NCBI RefSeq assembly: GCF_023373525.1
Contig: NZ_CP097218.1
Coordinates: 1,116,001 to 1,180,000, forward strand
Direction: 5' to 3'
From: Brachybacterium kimchii
Lineage (GTDB): Bacteria > Actinomycetota > Actinomycetes > Actinomycetales > Dermabacteraceae
DNA: 64,000 bases
Positions 50,112 through 59,179 of the stretch are shown here, piece after piece; position 1 is the first letter of the stretch; the number at the start of each line of letters is the position of its first letter. The notes under the pieces were generated by a model. The model worked only from the letters and a program-made list of their open reading frames with translations. It made no database searches and had not been told where the DNA came from. The position numbers and the translations under genes were made by a program.

Positions 50112-50792
50112 TCGGCGCGCGGTGAGCGGCGGCATGTCGAGCAGCTGGGCGAGGCGGGTGATCCGCGGGGCGGAGCCCGCCGGCAGATGGATTCCCGGGG
50201 TCTCGAGGAGTACGGCGGGGACGCCGGCGGCGCGGGCGGCCTCGACGTCCGCGCTCCGGTCCCCCACCGCGAGCACCCGTGCGGGATCCAGGCGGTGGCG
50301 CGCGATGAGCGCCTGCAGCATCTGCGGGTCGGGCTTGCGGGCGAAGCCGTCGGGCGCGCACACGAGGTCCTCGACCTCGAGCCCCGCCGCGTCCAGGAGC
50401 ATGCGTGCGCTTAACGCGTCGCGATGCGTGGCCACCAGGTTCGCTCCCCCGCCCTCCCGCACGGCATCCATGACCTCACGGGCACCGGGCATCGCGGGCG
50501 CGGGATGCTCTCGCCAGTGCTCTTTCACCTGGTCGTACGCCTCCTGGAGCTCATGGCGCGGCACGCCGTGGCGGACGCTCAGCTCGTCGTTCGCGCGGGC
50601 GCTCGAGATCCGCGTCAGCCGCGCGACCTCGGCGATCCGCCCCGGCGCGGGGCCCGACGGGTCGTCGCCGAAGACCGCGCGGGCCAGCGCCCGGTCCACG
50701 TCCGGGTAGGTGTCCAGGAGCGTCCCGCCGAGGTCCCAGATGATGCTCGCCCCGTCCCCGTCCCCATCGCCGTCGCCGTCCCGATCCCGCAT
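50109..50792 (-). CDS. HAD-family hydrolase with variant DxGGT motif
   Basis: A 227-residue haloacid dehalogenase-like protein of the beta-phosphoglucomutase/phosphoglycolate-type group, with a four-helix cap. Motif I reads WDLGGTLLDT: the nucleophile Asp is present but the second Asp, the usual acid/base, is Gly. Motif II is ATHRD, motif III has the KPDPQML Lys, and motif IV is GDRSADVEAA. A run of five Asp-Gly pairs directly precedes motif I near the N terminus, encoded by a hexanucleotide repeat. Substrate unknown. It lies 29 bp upstream of the end of the ABC importer operon on the same strand. Confidence 0.8.
   Translation of the reverse strand: MRDRDGDGDGDGDGASIIWDLGGTLLDTYPDVDRALARAVFGDDPSGPAPGRIAEVARLTRISSARANDELSVRHGVPRHELQEAYDQVKEHWREHPAPAMPGAREVMDAVREGGGANLVATHRDALSARMLLDAAGLEVEDLVCAPDGFARKPDPQMLQALIARHRLDPARVLAVGDRSADVEAARAAGVPAVLLETPGIHLPAGSAPRITRLAQLLDMPPLTARR
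50751..50780 (-). repeat. Hexanucleotide repeat coding (Asp-Gly)5 in HAD gene
   Basis: Five imperfect GACGGN units near the start of the HAD gene, just after the ATG. Slippage by one unit would keep frame and alter only the linker. Confidence 0.8.
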
Positions 50793-50821
50793 GCCCCGAT
50801 GCTCCCACGCGCGCGGTCGGC

Positions 50822-51691
50822 TCAGGCGCTGCGCTTGAGGCTCCCCTTCAGGTCGGGGACGTCCGAGAGCAGTCTCTTGGTGTAGTCGCCGTGGGGGTCG
50901 AAGATGACCTCCTCGGTGGTGCCGCGCTCGACCACGCGCCCGTGCTCCATCACCGCGACGCGGTCCGCGAGATAGCAGGCCTGGCCGATGTCGTGGGTGA
51001 TGAACAGGACGGTGAGGCCCAGGTCGTGCTTGAGGTCGTGGAGCACGTTCAGGACGTTCACGCGCAGGGTCGCGTCCAGCATGCTCGTCGCCTCGTCGGC
51101 GAGCAGCACCGTCGGCTTCATCATCAGCGCGCGGGCGATCATCACGCGCTGGCGCTGGCCGCCGGAGAGCTGGTGCGGGAACTTCCCCATCGCCTCGTCG
51201 GGCGTGAGATCGACGTAGCCCAGGCACTGCTCGATGAGGTCGTCGGCCTCGTCCTTGGGGACCTCCGTCAGGTGCAGGCTGCGCCGCAGCAGCGAGCCGA
51301 CCGTGAAGAACTGGTTGAAGGAGGCGAAGGGATCCTGGAACACGGCCTGCACCTCGCGCCAGTACCCGCGCAGCTGACGACCGTGCAGTCGCGTGACGTC
51401 CTGATCGCGGTAGGTGATGCTGCCCGAGGTGACGGGCATCAGCCGCAGCAGCATGCGGGCGAGCGTCGACTTGCCCGACCCGGACTCCCCCACCACCGCG
51501 AGCACGCTGCCGGCGGGGAACTGCAGGGAGACGTCGTCGACCGCGACGATCTTCCCGCCCGCCACGCTGAATTCCTTGGTGACGTTCTGGCAGGCCAGCA
51601 CGGCCTCCCCCGTCACCACGCTGTGGCTGAACATGTCATCGGTCCGGTCGCCGGTCGCCTCGGCCGTCGTGATCTGCTCCATGGTGCTCAC
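50822..51691 (-). CDS. Opp/Dpp-type ABC transporter ATP-binding protein (F subunit)
   Basis: A 289-residue ATPase of the oligopeptide/dipeptide/sugar importer family. Walker A GESGSGKST, Q-loop VFQDPFASFN, signature LSGGQRQRV, Walker B VLLADEA (Ala for Pro after DE) and switch His in ITHD are all present. The C terminus FDPHGDYTKRLLSDVPDL matches the oligo_HPY extension. Its start overlaps the stop of the second ATPase gene by 4 bp. It is the last gene of the binding protein-permease-permease-ATPase-ATPase operon; context next to sugar-catabolic genes suggests an oligosaccharide rather than a peptide substrate. Confidence 0.92.
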   Translation of the reverse strand: MSTMEQITTAEATGDRTDDMFSHSVVTGEAVLACQNVTKEFSVAGGKIVAVDDVSLQFPAGSVLAVVGESGSGKSTLARMLLRLMPVTSGSITYRDQDVTRLHGRQLRGYWREVQAVFQDPFASFNQFFTVGSLLRRSLHLTEVPKDEADDLIEQCLGYVDLTPDEAMGKFPHQLSGGQRQRVMIARALMMKPTVLLADEATSMLDATLRVNVLNVLHDLKHDLGLTVLFITHDIGQACYLADRVAVMEHGRVVERGTTEEVIFDPHGDYTKRLLSDVPDLKGSLKRSA

Positions 51692-52620
51692 GCCTCTCGC
51701 TCAGGGGTCGGGGCCGGCACCGCGGACGGCGTCGTCCCGCGCGCCCGGGCCTGGCCACGCTGCCGGGTCTCCTCGGTGGGGTCGAGCACCGAGGAGAGCA
51801 GCTTCTTGGTGTAGGGGTGCTGCGGGTCGTGGACGAGCTGCTCCGTCGGCCCGGTCTCGACGATCCGGCCGGCGTTCATGATCGCGAGCCTGTCCGAGAC
51901 CTGGGAGAGCACCGGGAGGTCGTGCGTCACGAAGACGACGCCGGACATGATGCCCTCCTCGACCATCGCGAGCAGCATCTCCACGAGCATGCGCTGGCTG
52001 GAGACGTCGAGCGCGGAGGTCGGCTCGTCGGCGATCAGCAGGCGCGGGTTCAGCAGGGTCGAGATCACGGTGATCACGCGCTGCTTCATGCCGCCGGAGA
52101 GCTGATGCGCGTAGGAGTCGAGCACCCGCACGGGCAGCTCGAGCATCTTCAGCCTGTCGCGCGCGAGGTCGAGCGCCTGCTCCTTGGTGACCGAGCGGTC
52201 GTGCGCGCGCATCACGTCGTGCACGAGGGAGCGGATCCTCACCGTCGGGCTGATGGCGTTCATCGCGCCCTGCGGGAGCATCGAGACGGTGCCGCCGCGG
52301 TAGGGGCGCTGGCGCTTGACGTCGGCCGCGCCGTGGACGGTGGTGAGGTCGATGTCCTGACCGTCGATCTCGAGCCGCCCGCCGAGGACGTACAGCGGCG
52401 GGGTCGCGATCATCGCGAGCGAGTTGCCGAGCGTCGTCTTCCCGCAGCCGGACTCGCCCGCGAGGCCCAGGATCTGCCCCTCCCCCAGCTCGAGGGAGAC
52501 GGCGTCCACGGCGGTGAAGTCCTTCTCACCGCCGCCGTAGACGGCGGTGACGTCGACGGCGCGGGCGAGCATCCCCTCGCGGCGGGAGGGCGTCTCGGGG
52601 GCCGGTGCGGCGAGGCTCAT
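51688..52620 (-). CDS. Opp/Dpp-type ABC transporter ATP-binding protein (D subunit)
   Basis: A 310-residue ATPase with Walker A GESGCGKTT, a Q-loop with LPQGAMNAISP, signature LSGGMKQRV, Walker B LLIADEPTSALD and VTHDLPVLS. The C-terminal oligo_HPY segment HDPQHPYTKKLLSS is present. Start and stop overlap its neighbours by 4 bp on both sides. It pairs with the F subunit to form the heterodimeric motor of the importer. Confidence 0.92.
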   Translation of the reverse strand: MSLAAPAPETPSRREGMLARAVDVTAVYGGGEKDFTAVDAVSLELGEGQILGLAGESGCGKTTLGNSLAMIATPPLYVLGGRLEIDGQDIDLTTVHGAADVKRQRPYRGGTVSMLPQGAMNAISPTVRIRSLVHDVMRAHDRSVTKEQALDLARDRLKMLELPVRVLDSYAHQLSGGMKQRVITVISTLLNPRLLIADEPTSALDVSSQRMLVEMLLAMVEEGIMSGVVFVTHDLPVLSQVSDRLAIMNAGRIVETGPTEQLVHDPQHPYTKKLLSSVLDPTEETRQRGQARARGTTPSAVPAPTPEREA

Positions 52621-53654
52621 GCCACGCCTCCTTCCTGGATGCCGCGGCCAGCGGCCGGGACGGCTTCGCTCTCGGGATCCTGTGCGTCGTCCCCGTCCTG
52701 CTCGCTGCGCGAGGCGGCGAGCGCACGGGCGTCCTCGGCACGGCGGGCGGCGGACTGCTTCATCTGCCGGCGCTTGCCGCGTCGCAGGCGCGGGTTGAAG
52801 ACCTCGTCGAGGCTGGCCTGCAGCAGCAGGAAGCCGAAGGACACGAGGGTGAGGATGATGGTCGGCGGCAGGAACGCCCACCAGGCGCCGCTCGCGACGG
52901 CCTGGAAGGCGAGCGCCCAGTGCAGCTGAGTGCCCAGGGAGTTCGCGCCCGACGGGCCGAGCCCCAGCATCGACAGCGCCGCCTCGGCGAGGATCGCGCC
53001 GGAGACCTGCAGCACGAAGGCCATCACCGTGTACGACAGGATGTAGGGCAGCACGTCCCGCAGCAGGATCGAGGGCAGTCGCGAGCCGGAGAGCCGGGCG
53101 ACGTCGATGTGCTCACGGGTCGCGACGCTGCTGGCCTGTGCGCGCACGGCGCGCGCCGTCCAGGGCCACGCGGTGATGCCGATGACGATCGCGAGCGACC
53201 AGATGGTGCTCTGGGGCAGCGAGATCGAGATCAGGATCAGCACGATGATCGAGGGGATCGCGAGCACCACGTTGGTGACGCCCATCAGGAGCTCCTCGAG
53301 CCAGCCGCCCACGAAGCCGGAGACCAGCCCGACGGCCACGCCGATCGTGGTCGCGACGATGCCGGCCACGAGCCCGATGATCAGCGAGGTGCGGGTGCCG
53401 GCCATGAGCACGGAGACCACGTCGTGACCGAAGTTGTCGGTGCCGAAGAGCAGCCCGTCGCCGGGCGGGTCGTAGAGGGACCCGACCTTCTCGCCCGGGC
53501 CCGTCGGGTAGACCCAGCCGGCCATGCCCAGAACCACCACGAAGGCGACGAGGACCAGGGCGACCCAGAACCGGGTGGAGAGGTTGATGCTGCGGAACGG
53601 GTTGGACCGCGGTGCGGCCTTCTCGTCGGTGAGGGGAGCGTTCGGAGCGGACAT
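52617..53654 (-). CDS. Opp/Dpp-type ABC transporter permease (C subunit)
   Basis: A 345-residue permease with one N-terminal membrane segment and five more in the transport domain. FGTDNFGHDVVS is the DppC hallmark, and the EAA loop reads ARLSGSRLPSILLRDVLPY. The C-terminal 60 residues are charged and Gln/Glu/Ala-rich, longer than usual. Coupled to the D ATPase by a 4-bp overlap and separated from the B permease by 1 bp. Confidence 0.92.
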   Translation of the reverse strand: MSAPNAPLTDEKAAPRSNPFRSINLSTRFWVALVLVAFVVVLGMAGWVYPTGPGEKVGSLYDPPGDGLLFGTDNFGHDVVSVLMAGTRTSLIIGLVAGIVATTIGVAVGLVSGFVGGWLEELLMGVTNVVLAIPSIIVLILISISLPQSTIWSLAIVIGITAWPWTARAVRAQASSVATREHIDVARLSGSRLPSILLRDVLPYILSYTVMAFVLQVSGAILAEAALSMLGLGPSGANSLGTQLHWALAFQAVASGAWWAFLPPTIILTLVSFGFLLLQASLDEVFNPRLRRGKRRQMKQSAARRAEDARALAASRSEQDGDDAQDPESEAVPAAGRGIQEGGVA

Positions 53655-53655
53655 G

Positions 53656-54666
53656 TCACTTCTCCCCTGTGGCCGCCGCGCGGATGCGCGGGTCGACGAT
53701 GCCGTAGACGATCTCGACGCAGAAGTTCGCCACCAGCACGGCGACCGTGATGATCAGGGTGATCGCCTGGATCACCGGGTAGTCGTTGTTGGAGATCGCC
53801 GTGAACAGCAGCGTCCCGACGCCCGGGTAGTTGAACACCAGCTCGGTGATCAGGGCGCCGCCGACGAGCGTGCCGATCGACAGGGCGAGGCCCGTGATCT
53901 GCGGGAGCATCGCGTTGCGGAAGATGTACTGGGTGATCTTGTTGTCGCCGATGCCCATCGCACGGGCGTAGTTCACGTAGTCCCCGCCCAGCTCGTAGAT
54001 CGCCATCGAGCGCATGCCCACCGCCTGCCCGCCGATGAAGACGACGACGAGCGAGAGGAACGGCAGCCAGTAGTAGCTGAGCGCGTCCATGAGGAAGGAC
54101 GGACTGAGCGAGGGCGTCTCGCCGAGCGAGTACGCGCCGCCCACGGGGAACACACCCGCGACCACGGCGAGGCCGTAGAGCAGCAGGATCGACAGGCAGT
54201 AGTAGGGCATGGCCGAGAGGAACAGCGAGGAGGTGAACACGCTGCGGTCCCAGTTGCCGCCGCGGAACGCCGCGACGGCGCCCACCAGGTTGCCCAGCAG
54301 CCAGCCGATGATGATCGCGGGCAGCTGCACAGCGATCGACCAGGGCAGGGCGTCGCCGATGAGCGTGTTCACCGAGGTCGGGTACGAGCCGAAGGACGTG
54401 CCCAGATCACCCGTGAACACCTTGCCGAGGTAGGTGAGGAACTGCTGCCACAGGGGCTGGTCCAGACCGAACTCGGTGACGAAGCTGTCGTAGATCTGCT
54501 TCTGCTGATCACCCGTGATGGAGCCGCCGCGGGTGAGGTTGGAGACGATGACGTCGACGGGGTTGCCCGGGACGAGCCGGGGCAGCAGGAAGTTCAGGGA
54601 CACTGCTGCCACCAGCGCGACCAGGTACCACATCGTCTTGCGTGCGATGTAGCGTCCGAGCTTCAC
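53656..54666 (-). CDS. Opp/Dpp-type ABC transporter permease (B subunit)
   Basis: A 336-residue permease with the DppB layout: a first membrane helix (YLVALVAAVSLNFLLPRLV), an extracytoplasmic domain, and five membrane helices. The EAA loop is YARAMGIGDNKITQYIFRNAMLPQ. GTSFGSYPTSVNTLIGDALPW is a family-typical segment before helix 2. It follows the binding-protein gene by 9 bp. Confidence 0.92.
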   Translation of the reverse strand: MKLGRYIARKTMWYLVALVAAVSLNFLLPRLVPGNPVDVIVSNLTRGGSITGDQQKQIYDSFVTEFGLDQPLWQQFLTYLGKVFTGDLGTSFGSYPTSVNTLIGDALPWSIAVQLPAIIIGWLLGNLVGAVAAFRGGNWDRSVFTSSLFLSAMPYYCLSILLLYGLAVVAGVFPVGGAYSLGETPSLSPSFLMDALSYYWLPFLSLVVVFIGGQAVGMRSMAIYELGGDYVNYARAMGIGDNKITQYIFRNAMLPQITGLALSIGTLVGGALITELVFNYPGVGTLLFTAISNNDYPVIQAITLIITVAVLVANFCVEIVYGIVDPRIRAAATGEK

Positions 54667-54675
54667 GGCGGTGCC

Positions 54676-56493
54676 TCAGCCGCCGATCTTCTGGATCTTG
54701 AAGATCCACTGGTTGCCGGCGCCGCGGAACATCGGCGGCGCGTAGTCGTTCTTCTCGGTGGGCCAGTTCGACCAGTTGCTCGCGTTGAACTCGAAGAACT
54801 CGTCGGGCCGGTACATGAGCGGGAACGCCGGGACCTCCTTGCGGAAGAGGTCGTCGAGGGCCGTCAGCGCCTTCTTCTTGGAGTCGTCGTCCGCGGCTGC
54901 GGCGGCGGCCTCGAGCAGGTCGTTGACCTCGTCGTTCTCCCAGCGGCCATAGTTGCGGTAGGCGGTCTTCCCGAGCGCGACCATCTCGACGTTGCTCATC
55001 ACGTCGCTGAACCGCTGCCAGGGCGTCGCCGGATTCGAGCCCGCCACGGACCAGCAGGCGAGGTCGAAGTCGCCGTTCTGGATGGAGGTCGTCACCTGCG
55101 CCTGCTGCGGGAAGTTCGTGGCCGCGGAGATGCCGACGGCCGTGAAGCTCTTGGCCACGATCTCGAGGGCCGCGTTCCAGTCGGTCCATCCCTGCGGGGT
55201 GATGAGCTTCCAGGGACCCAGCTTCACGCCGTCCTTGGCGAAGATGCCGTCCGAGCCCTTCGCGTAGCCGGCGTCGGTGAGGATCTGCTCGGCCTTCTTC
55301 GGGTCGTAGCTCCAGCCGTCGGACTTCGCCTTGTCCTTGTCCAGCCACTGGTCCTCGGCGCCGCCGGGGACGATGAGCGAGGCCAGCACGTCCGCCGAGT
55401 ATCCCGACATGGCGGTCTCGGCGATCGACGCGTAATCGACGGCATGGGCCATCGCGCGGCGCACCTCGGGGTCCTTGAGACCGTCCTTGGTGGTGTTGAT
55501 GACGAACATCGGCATCGACCCGGGCACGAAGTAGGGCTCCTCCTGGAGGTAGGTGCCCACGGGCTTGCCGGAGTCCCACATCTTCGAGATCTGCGGGATG
55601 AACTGCTGCATCACGTCGAGCTCGCCGTTCTGGAACTTCAGGTTGCCGTCCTCGTTGGACTTGAAGATCGGATGGATGACCTTCGTGGGCGCGGGCAGGC
55701 CGCCGTAGAAGTCCTTGCCCCAGTACTTCTCGTTGCGGGCCAGGATGATCTGGGTCTGGTCGGCCTTCTCGAGGGTGTACGGACCGGTGCCCATGCACTC
55801 CTTGGTCTCCCAGGAGGCGAGCTTGTTGCCGGTCTCCTTCGCGGCCTTCTCGAAGACGGCCTTGGGCACGACGAACTGCTGGGCGAGGGTCGCCAGCACC
55901 ATGCCCACGTTCTTGCGGTCCTTGTTGATCGCGATGCTGATCGTGCTGCCGTCGGCGGTCACCTCGTCGACCTCGACCCAGAAGGAGGCGACGCCCAGGC
56001 TCTCGTCGATCTTCCCGAGCTCGAAGGTGTACAGCACGTCGTCCGCCGTGAACTCGGTGCCGTCGTGCCAGGTGATGCCGTCCTGGAGGGTGAGCGTGAT
56101 CGAGGACGTGCCGTCGACCTCGTACTTCGCCGCCAGTCCGGGCAGCAGATCACCGGAGACGATGTCGTAGCGCAGCAGGGTCTCGTAGACGTACTGGGCC
56201 ACGTTGTTCGAGGCGGGCCACGCGGGCGCCGCGGCGAAGGTGTTGAAGTTCGTGGGCGGGCTCCACTGGAAGCCGGCGATGAACAGCTGGTCCGCGGCAT
56301 CGCCGCTGCGGCCCTTGCCGGCCATGCCGTTGTTGCCGACGCCGACGAGGTCGTCGGACGCGCCTGCTCCTCCCCCGCTCTTGCCGCCGCAGGCGGCCAG
56401 GGCGAGGACGCCGCCGGCCGCGCCGGAGGCGGCGAGGAAGCCGCGACGGGTGGAGCCGGAAAGGATGCGCTGGGATGAATCGAGGTGGGACAT
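54676..56493 (-). CDS. Substrate-binding lipoprotein of the Opp/Dpp-type importer
   Basis: A 605-residue SBP family 5 protein. The signal peptide contains a twin-arginine-like STRRGFLA and a lipobox LAAC, so it may be folded before Tat export and then lipidated and acylated by Lnt. The mature protein has the DGITWHDGTEFTADDV signature of cluster C binding proteins, and the C-terminal region RNYGRWENDEVNDLLEAA. Several aromatic residues (Trp) in the second half are compatible with a carbohydrate ligand. A LacI-type operator lies 131 bp upstream of the ATG. In actinobacteria such systems import cello- or xylo-oligosaccharides as well as peptides. Confidence 0.9.
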   Translation of the reverse strand: MSHLDSSQRILSGSTRRGFLAASGAAGGVLALAACGGKSGGGAGASDDLVGVGNNGMAGKGRSGDAADQLFIAGFQWSPPTNFNTFAAAPAWPASNNVAQYVYETLLRYDIVSGDLLPGLAAKYEVDGTSSITLTLQDGITWHDGTEFTADDVLYTFELGKIDESLGVASFWVEVDEVTADGSTISIAINKDRKNVGMVLATLAQQFVVPKAVFEKAAKETGNKLASWETKECMGTGPYTLEKADQTQIILARNEKYWGKDFYGGLPAPTKVIHPIFKSNEDGNLKFQNGELDVMQQFIPQISKMWDSGKPVGTYLQEEPYFVPGSMPMFVINTTKDGLKDPEVRRAMAHAVDYASIAETAMSGYSADVLASLIVPGGAEDQWLDKDKAKSDGWSYDPKKAEQILTDAGYAKGSDGIFAKDGVKLGPWKLITPQGWTDWNAALEIVAKSFTAVGISAATNFPQQAQVTTSIQNGDFDLACWSVAGSNPATPWQRFSDVMSNVEMVALGKTAYRNYGRWENDEVNDLLEAAAAAADDDSKKKALTALDDLFRKEVPAFPLMYRPDEFFEFNASNWSNWPTEKNDYAPPMFRGAGNQWIFKIQKIGG

Positions 56494-56623
56494 GGTGACC
56501 GTGGCCTCTCAAGGATCGGCCCCGCCGTTGGAGCCGCGGATCCGCCTTGATCCGATGGCTCCAGAATCTAGGCTGTGCCGTCGGTCACCGCACCGAATCC
56601 GGGGTCACGAACTAATAACGATC

Positions 56624-56636
56624 GCAACCGGTTTCC
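56624..56636 (-). promoter_or_regulatory. LacI-family operator before the ABC importer operon
   Basis: The minus strand reads GGAAACCGGTTGC, centred on the palindrome AACCGGTT. The identical 13 bp occur on the plus strand at 60286-60298 before the sugar isomerase operon. The site is 131 bp upstream of the binding-protein ATG and between it and the LacI gene. Confidence 0.8.
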
Positions 56637-56698
56637 GTGACCTGCGCGACTGTGCGCGTTCCGCCGCTCGCGAGCGCACGGGCGCTCAGCGGATCCGC

Positions 56699-57709
56699 TC
56701 AGCTGCTTCCGCGCTCGACGACCGCTCCCGGATCCGCGACCACGACGCCCGCCTGGCCCTCCTCGGCGAGCTCGACGAGCAGGCGCGCGAGCTGCCTGCC
56801 GTTCTCGCCCACGTCCCTCCCGAGGGCGGTGAGCGGCGGATCGGTGACCGTGCACAGGATCGAGTCCTCGAGCGCGGTGACCGCGAGATCGCGCGGCACG
56901 GCGAGGTCGGCCCCGCGGAGCTGGGCGAGCAGCTGCGCGGCCAGCAGCTCGTTGTCCACGATGACGGCACGGCAGCCCTCGTCCTCGTGCAGGGCGAGGA
57001 TCTCGCGGCCCCAGCGCGCGACGGACGCGCGCCGATAGTCCGAGGTGAGCACGCTCGCCCCGATCCCCCGGGCCTCGCAGATCTCCTCGAAGGCGCGACG
57101 GCGGCGGGCCACGTGCAGGAACTCCGGCGGCCCCGCGACGTAGGCGATGCGCTCATGGCCGCCCCCGGCGCGCGAGGCGAGGTGCTCGAGCATCGTGCGC
57201 ATCCGCTCCTCCTCGTCCACGAGCAGCATGGCGATGCCCGCCCCCAGGTCCTCGCAGGCCATCGCGGCCGTCGGCACTCCCGCGGCGGCGACGACCGGGA
57301 TCCGGGGGTCGTCCACGCGCGCGTCCATGAGCACGATCCCGTCCACCCGCCGCTCGGCCGCCCAGCGCTCGAGCAGCACCGCCTCGGCGCCCACGTCGGG
57401 CACGATCTGCATGAGCAGCGCCCGGTCGCTGTGGGAGAGCTCCTCCTCCATCCCGGCGACGAACGCCATGAAGAAGTTCTCCGCGCCCACGGTCTCGCTC
57501 GAGCGCGCGATCGCGAGCCCGAACACCCCGGTCGCCGAGCGCGAGAGCGCCCGCGCGGCGTACGACGGCTTCCACCCGAGATCCTCCGCGGCGGCGACCA
57601 CGCGCTCCCGGGTGGCCGCGGACACCCCCGACCGGCCGTTGAGCGCCTTGGAGGCCGTCCCCTTGGAGACTCCCGCCTCCCGCGCCACATCGCTCAGCGT
57701 CGAGCTCAT
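56699..57709 (-). CDS. LacI family transcriptional regulator
   Basis: A 336-residue regulator with the N-terminal helix-turn-helix TLSDVAREAGVSKGTASKALNG and hinge, then a periplasmic-binding-protein-like sensor domain. The recognition residues SKGTAS differ from the common VSxxTVS at one position. It lies between its two probable targets: the importer operon (downstream, same strand) and the isomerase operon (60.3 kb). The ATG at 57709 is placed directly before the HTH; an upstream in-frame ATG at 57757 would add 16 residues. Probably binds AACCGGTT sites and releases them on binding a sugar. Confidence 0.9.
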   Translation of the reverse strand: MSSTLSDVAREAGVSKGTASKALNGRSGVSAATRERVVAAAEDLGWKPSYAARALSRSATGVFGLAIARSSETVGAENFFMAFVAGMEEELSHSDRALLMQIVPDVGAEAVLLERWAAERRVDGIVLMDARVDDPRIPVVAAAGVPTAAMACEDLGAGIAMLLVDEEERMRTMLEHLASRAGGGHERIAYVAGPPEFLHVARRRRAFEEICEARGIGASVLTSDYRRASVARWGREILALHEDEGCRAVIVDNELLAAQLLAQLRGADLAVPRDLAVTALEDSILCTVTDPPLTALGRDVGENGRQLARLLVELAEEGQAGVVVADPGAVVERGSS

Positions 57710-57841
57710 CGAGATCGCCTCCTCCCCATCCCCTCGTCCGCGGCGCCGAGAGGGCACCGCTCGGGGGTTACCGTATGCGCTCGCGTGCCGCGAGGGGCCC
57801 CGATCGGCCGCGAGACCGGGGCCCCGGCCACCGGGGCACGA

Positions 57842-57872
57842 CCGACGGGGGCAGCGGCGGTGCCCCCGTCGG
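57842..57872. other. Perfect 12-bp dyad between lacI and the sugar MFS gene
   Basis: CCGACGGGGGCA (57842-57853) and TGCCCCCGTCGG (57861-57872) with a 7-nt loop. A second inverted repeat, GGGGCCCCG (57794-57802) with CGGGGCCCC (57817-57825), is beside it. Both are in the divergent intergenic region, upstream of the MFS -10 box. They may insulate the two transcription units or bind a regulator. Confidence 0.5.
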
Positions 57873-57901
57873 CCGGGACTCGCCCCGCACGGAGCGCTCC
57901 G

Positions 57902-57907
57902 TATCGT
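57902..57907 (+). promoter_or_regulatory. -10 element for a leaderless sugar-MFS transcript
   Basis: TATCGT is followed by 7 nt and the GTG at 57915, a TANNNT-N7-GTG layout. There is no Shine-Dalgarno, so this supports both the leaderless mode and the GTG start. Confidence 0.55.
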
Positions 57908-57914
57908 TCACGGG

Positions 57915-59147
57915 GTGAGCCGCTACCTGATCCCCGCCTCCGCCCTCGTCGGCGGACTGCAGCTCGCCCTGCTGAACCCCGTGATCGCGCTGCTGCTCTC
58001 CGCGCTGTTCGGCGCGGACCCCGGACAGGTGGGCCTCGTGCTCGCGATCATGAACGCGAGCGGCTTCCTCGCCGCGCTCGTGATCCCCGCCTGGGCGGAC
58101 CGCCGACGCGACTACGCGGGCCCGATGATCCTGTGCGCGGCGCTCACGCTCGCCACCGTGCTCAGCCTCGCCGCCACCACGAGCCTCACCGTGGCGGGCA
58201 TCGTGCTCGTGGTGCTCGCCGGGCCCGCCGGCGTGTGGTCGGGGATGCTCTTCGCGCTGCAGCGCTCCGAGGGGTCGAGCTCCGAGCAGGTGGTGCGCAC
58301 CCGCGCCGTGTTCTCGGTGGCATGGGTCGCCGGTCCGCCGCTCGCGACGGGTGTGATGACGGGCTTCGGCGATCGGGCGGTGCTGCTGCTGATCGCCGCC
58401 GTCGCCCTCGGGTCGCTCGCCCTCAGCGTCGCGATCCGGCGGAGCGTGCGGCGCGCGGCCGCGCGCACGGGGCCGGCGGAGGGCGAGGACGCGAGGGGAC
58501 GGGCCGACGGCACGGGGACAGGCCGCGCGCACGGGCGGGCCGACGATGCCGACGACGGGGCCGCAGCGCCACGGAGGCCGGCCCGCCGGCTCGAGCTGGT
58601 CGTCGTGGTGCTCGCGATCACCGCGCTGCAGGCGGGCAACGCAGGATCCGTCACGGCGATGCCCCTGCTGGTCACCGAGCACCTGCACCTCGCCACGGTC
58701 TGGGCCGGCGTCGCGCTCGGCGTCTGCGCCGCGCTGGAGGCGCCCGCGCTCCTGCTGCTCGGCCGGCTCACCCGCACGATCCGGCCGACGACCCTCCTGA
58801 CCGCCGGCGCCCTCCTCGCCGCGCTCTACTACGCGCTCGTGCCGCTGATGGCCTCCCCCGCGGCGCTCGTGGCGCTGCAGATCCCCAATGCACTCGGCAT
58901 CGCGGCGCTCACCGGCGTCGGACTCGCGTGGATGCAGGAGGCGATCGACAGGCCCGGCCTCGCCTCCGGCGTCTACCTCAACTCGCGTCGCGCGGGCGCG
59001 ATCCTCACCGGTCCCCTGCTCGCCCTGGCCGCGCTCGGCGCGAGCGGGTACGGCCTGACGTTCTGGGCCTTCGCACTGCTCGCGGCGCTCGCCGCGCTCG
59101 CGATCAGGCTCGTGGGCGGCCGCGAGGAGGCGCCGTCGGCCCGATGA
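57915..59147 (+). CDS. SET-like MFS transporter
   Basis: A 410-residue major facilitator of the sugar efflux transporter (SET) type, with two six-helix halves joined by a hydrophilic linker rich in Gly/Ala/Asp/Arg (about residues 185-230). The first helix SRYLIPASALVGGLQLALLNPVI has no conventional drug-export motif; the loop after helix 2 is WADRRRDY. SET proteins export sugars or analogues and can relieve sugar-phosphate stress, which suits its place between a LacI gene and a sugar catabolic operon. It starts with GTG at a leaderless-type promoter. Confidence 0.78.
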   Translation: MSRYLIPASALVGGLQLALLNPVIALLLSALFGADPGQVGLVLAIMNASGFLAALVIPAWADRRRDYAGPMILCAALTLATVLSLAATTSLTVAGIVLVVLAGPAGVWSGMLFALQRSEGSSSEQVVRTRAVFSVAWVAGPPLATGVMTGFGDRAVLLLIAAVALGSLALSVAIRRSVRRAAARTGPAEGEDARGRADGTGTGRAHGRADDADDGAAAPRRPARRLELVVVVLAITALQAGNAGSVTAMPLLVTEHLHLATVWAGVALGVCAALEAPALLLLGRLTRTIRPTTLLTAGALLAALYYALVPLMASPAALVALQIPNALGIAALTGVGLAWMQEAIDRPGLASGVYLNSRRAGAILTGPLLALAALGASGYGLTFWAFALLAALAALAIRLVGGREEAPSAR

Positions 59148-59179
59148 CTCCCGTCTCACACTCTGCGCGCCCCGGGACC

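Noticed and set aside
53524-56478. A 984-codon plus-strand frame opposite the importer binding protein and permease
   Set aside because: Antisense to well-supported ABC genes; composition is typical of a shadow frame.
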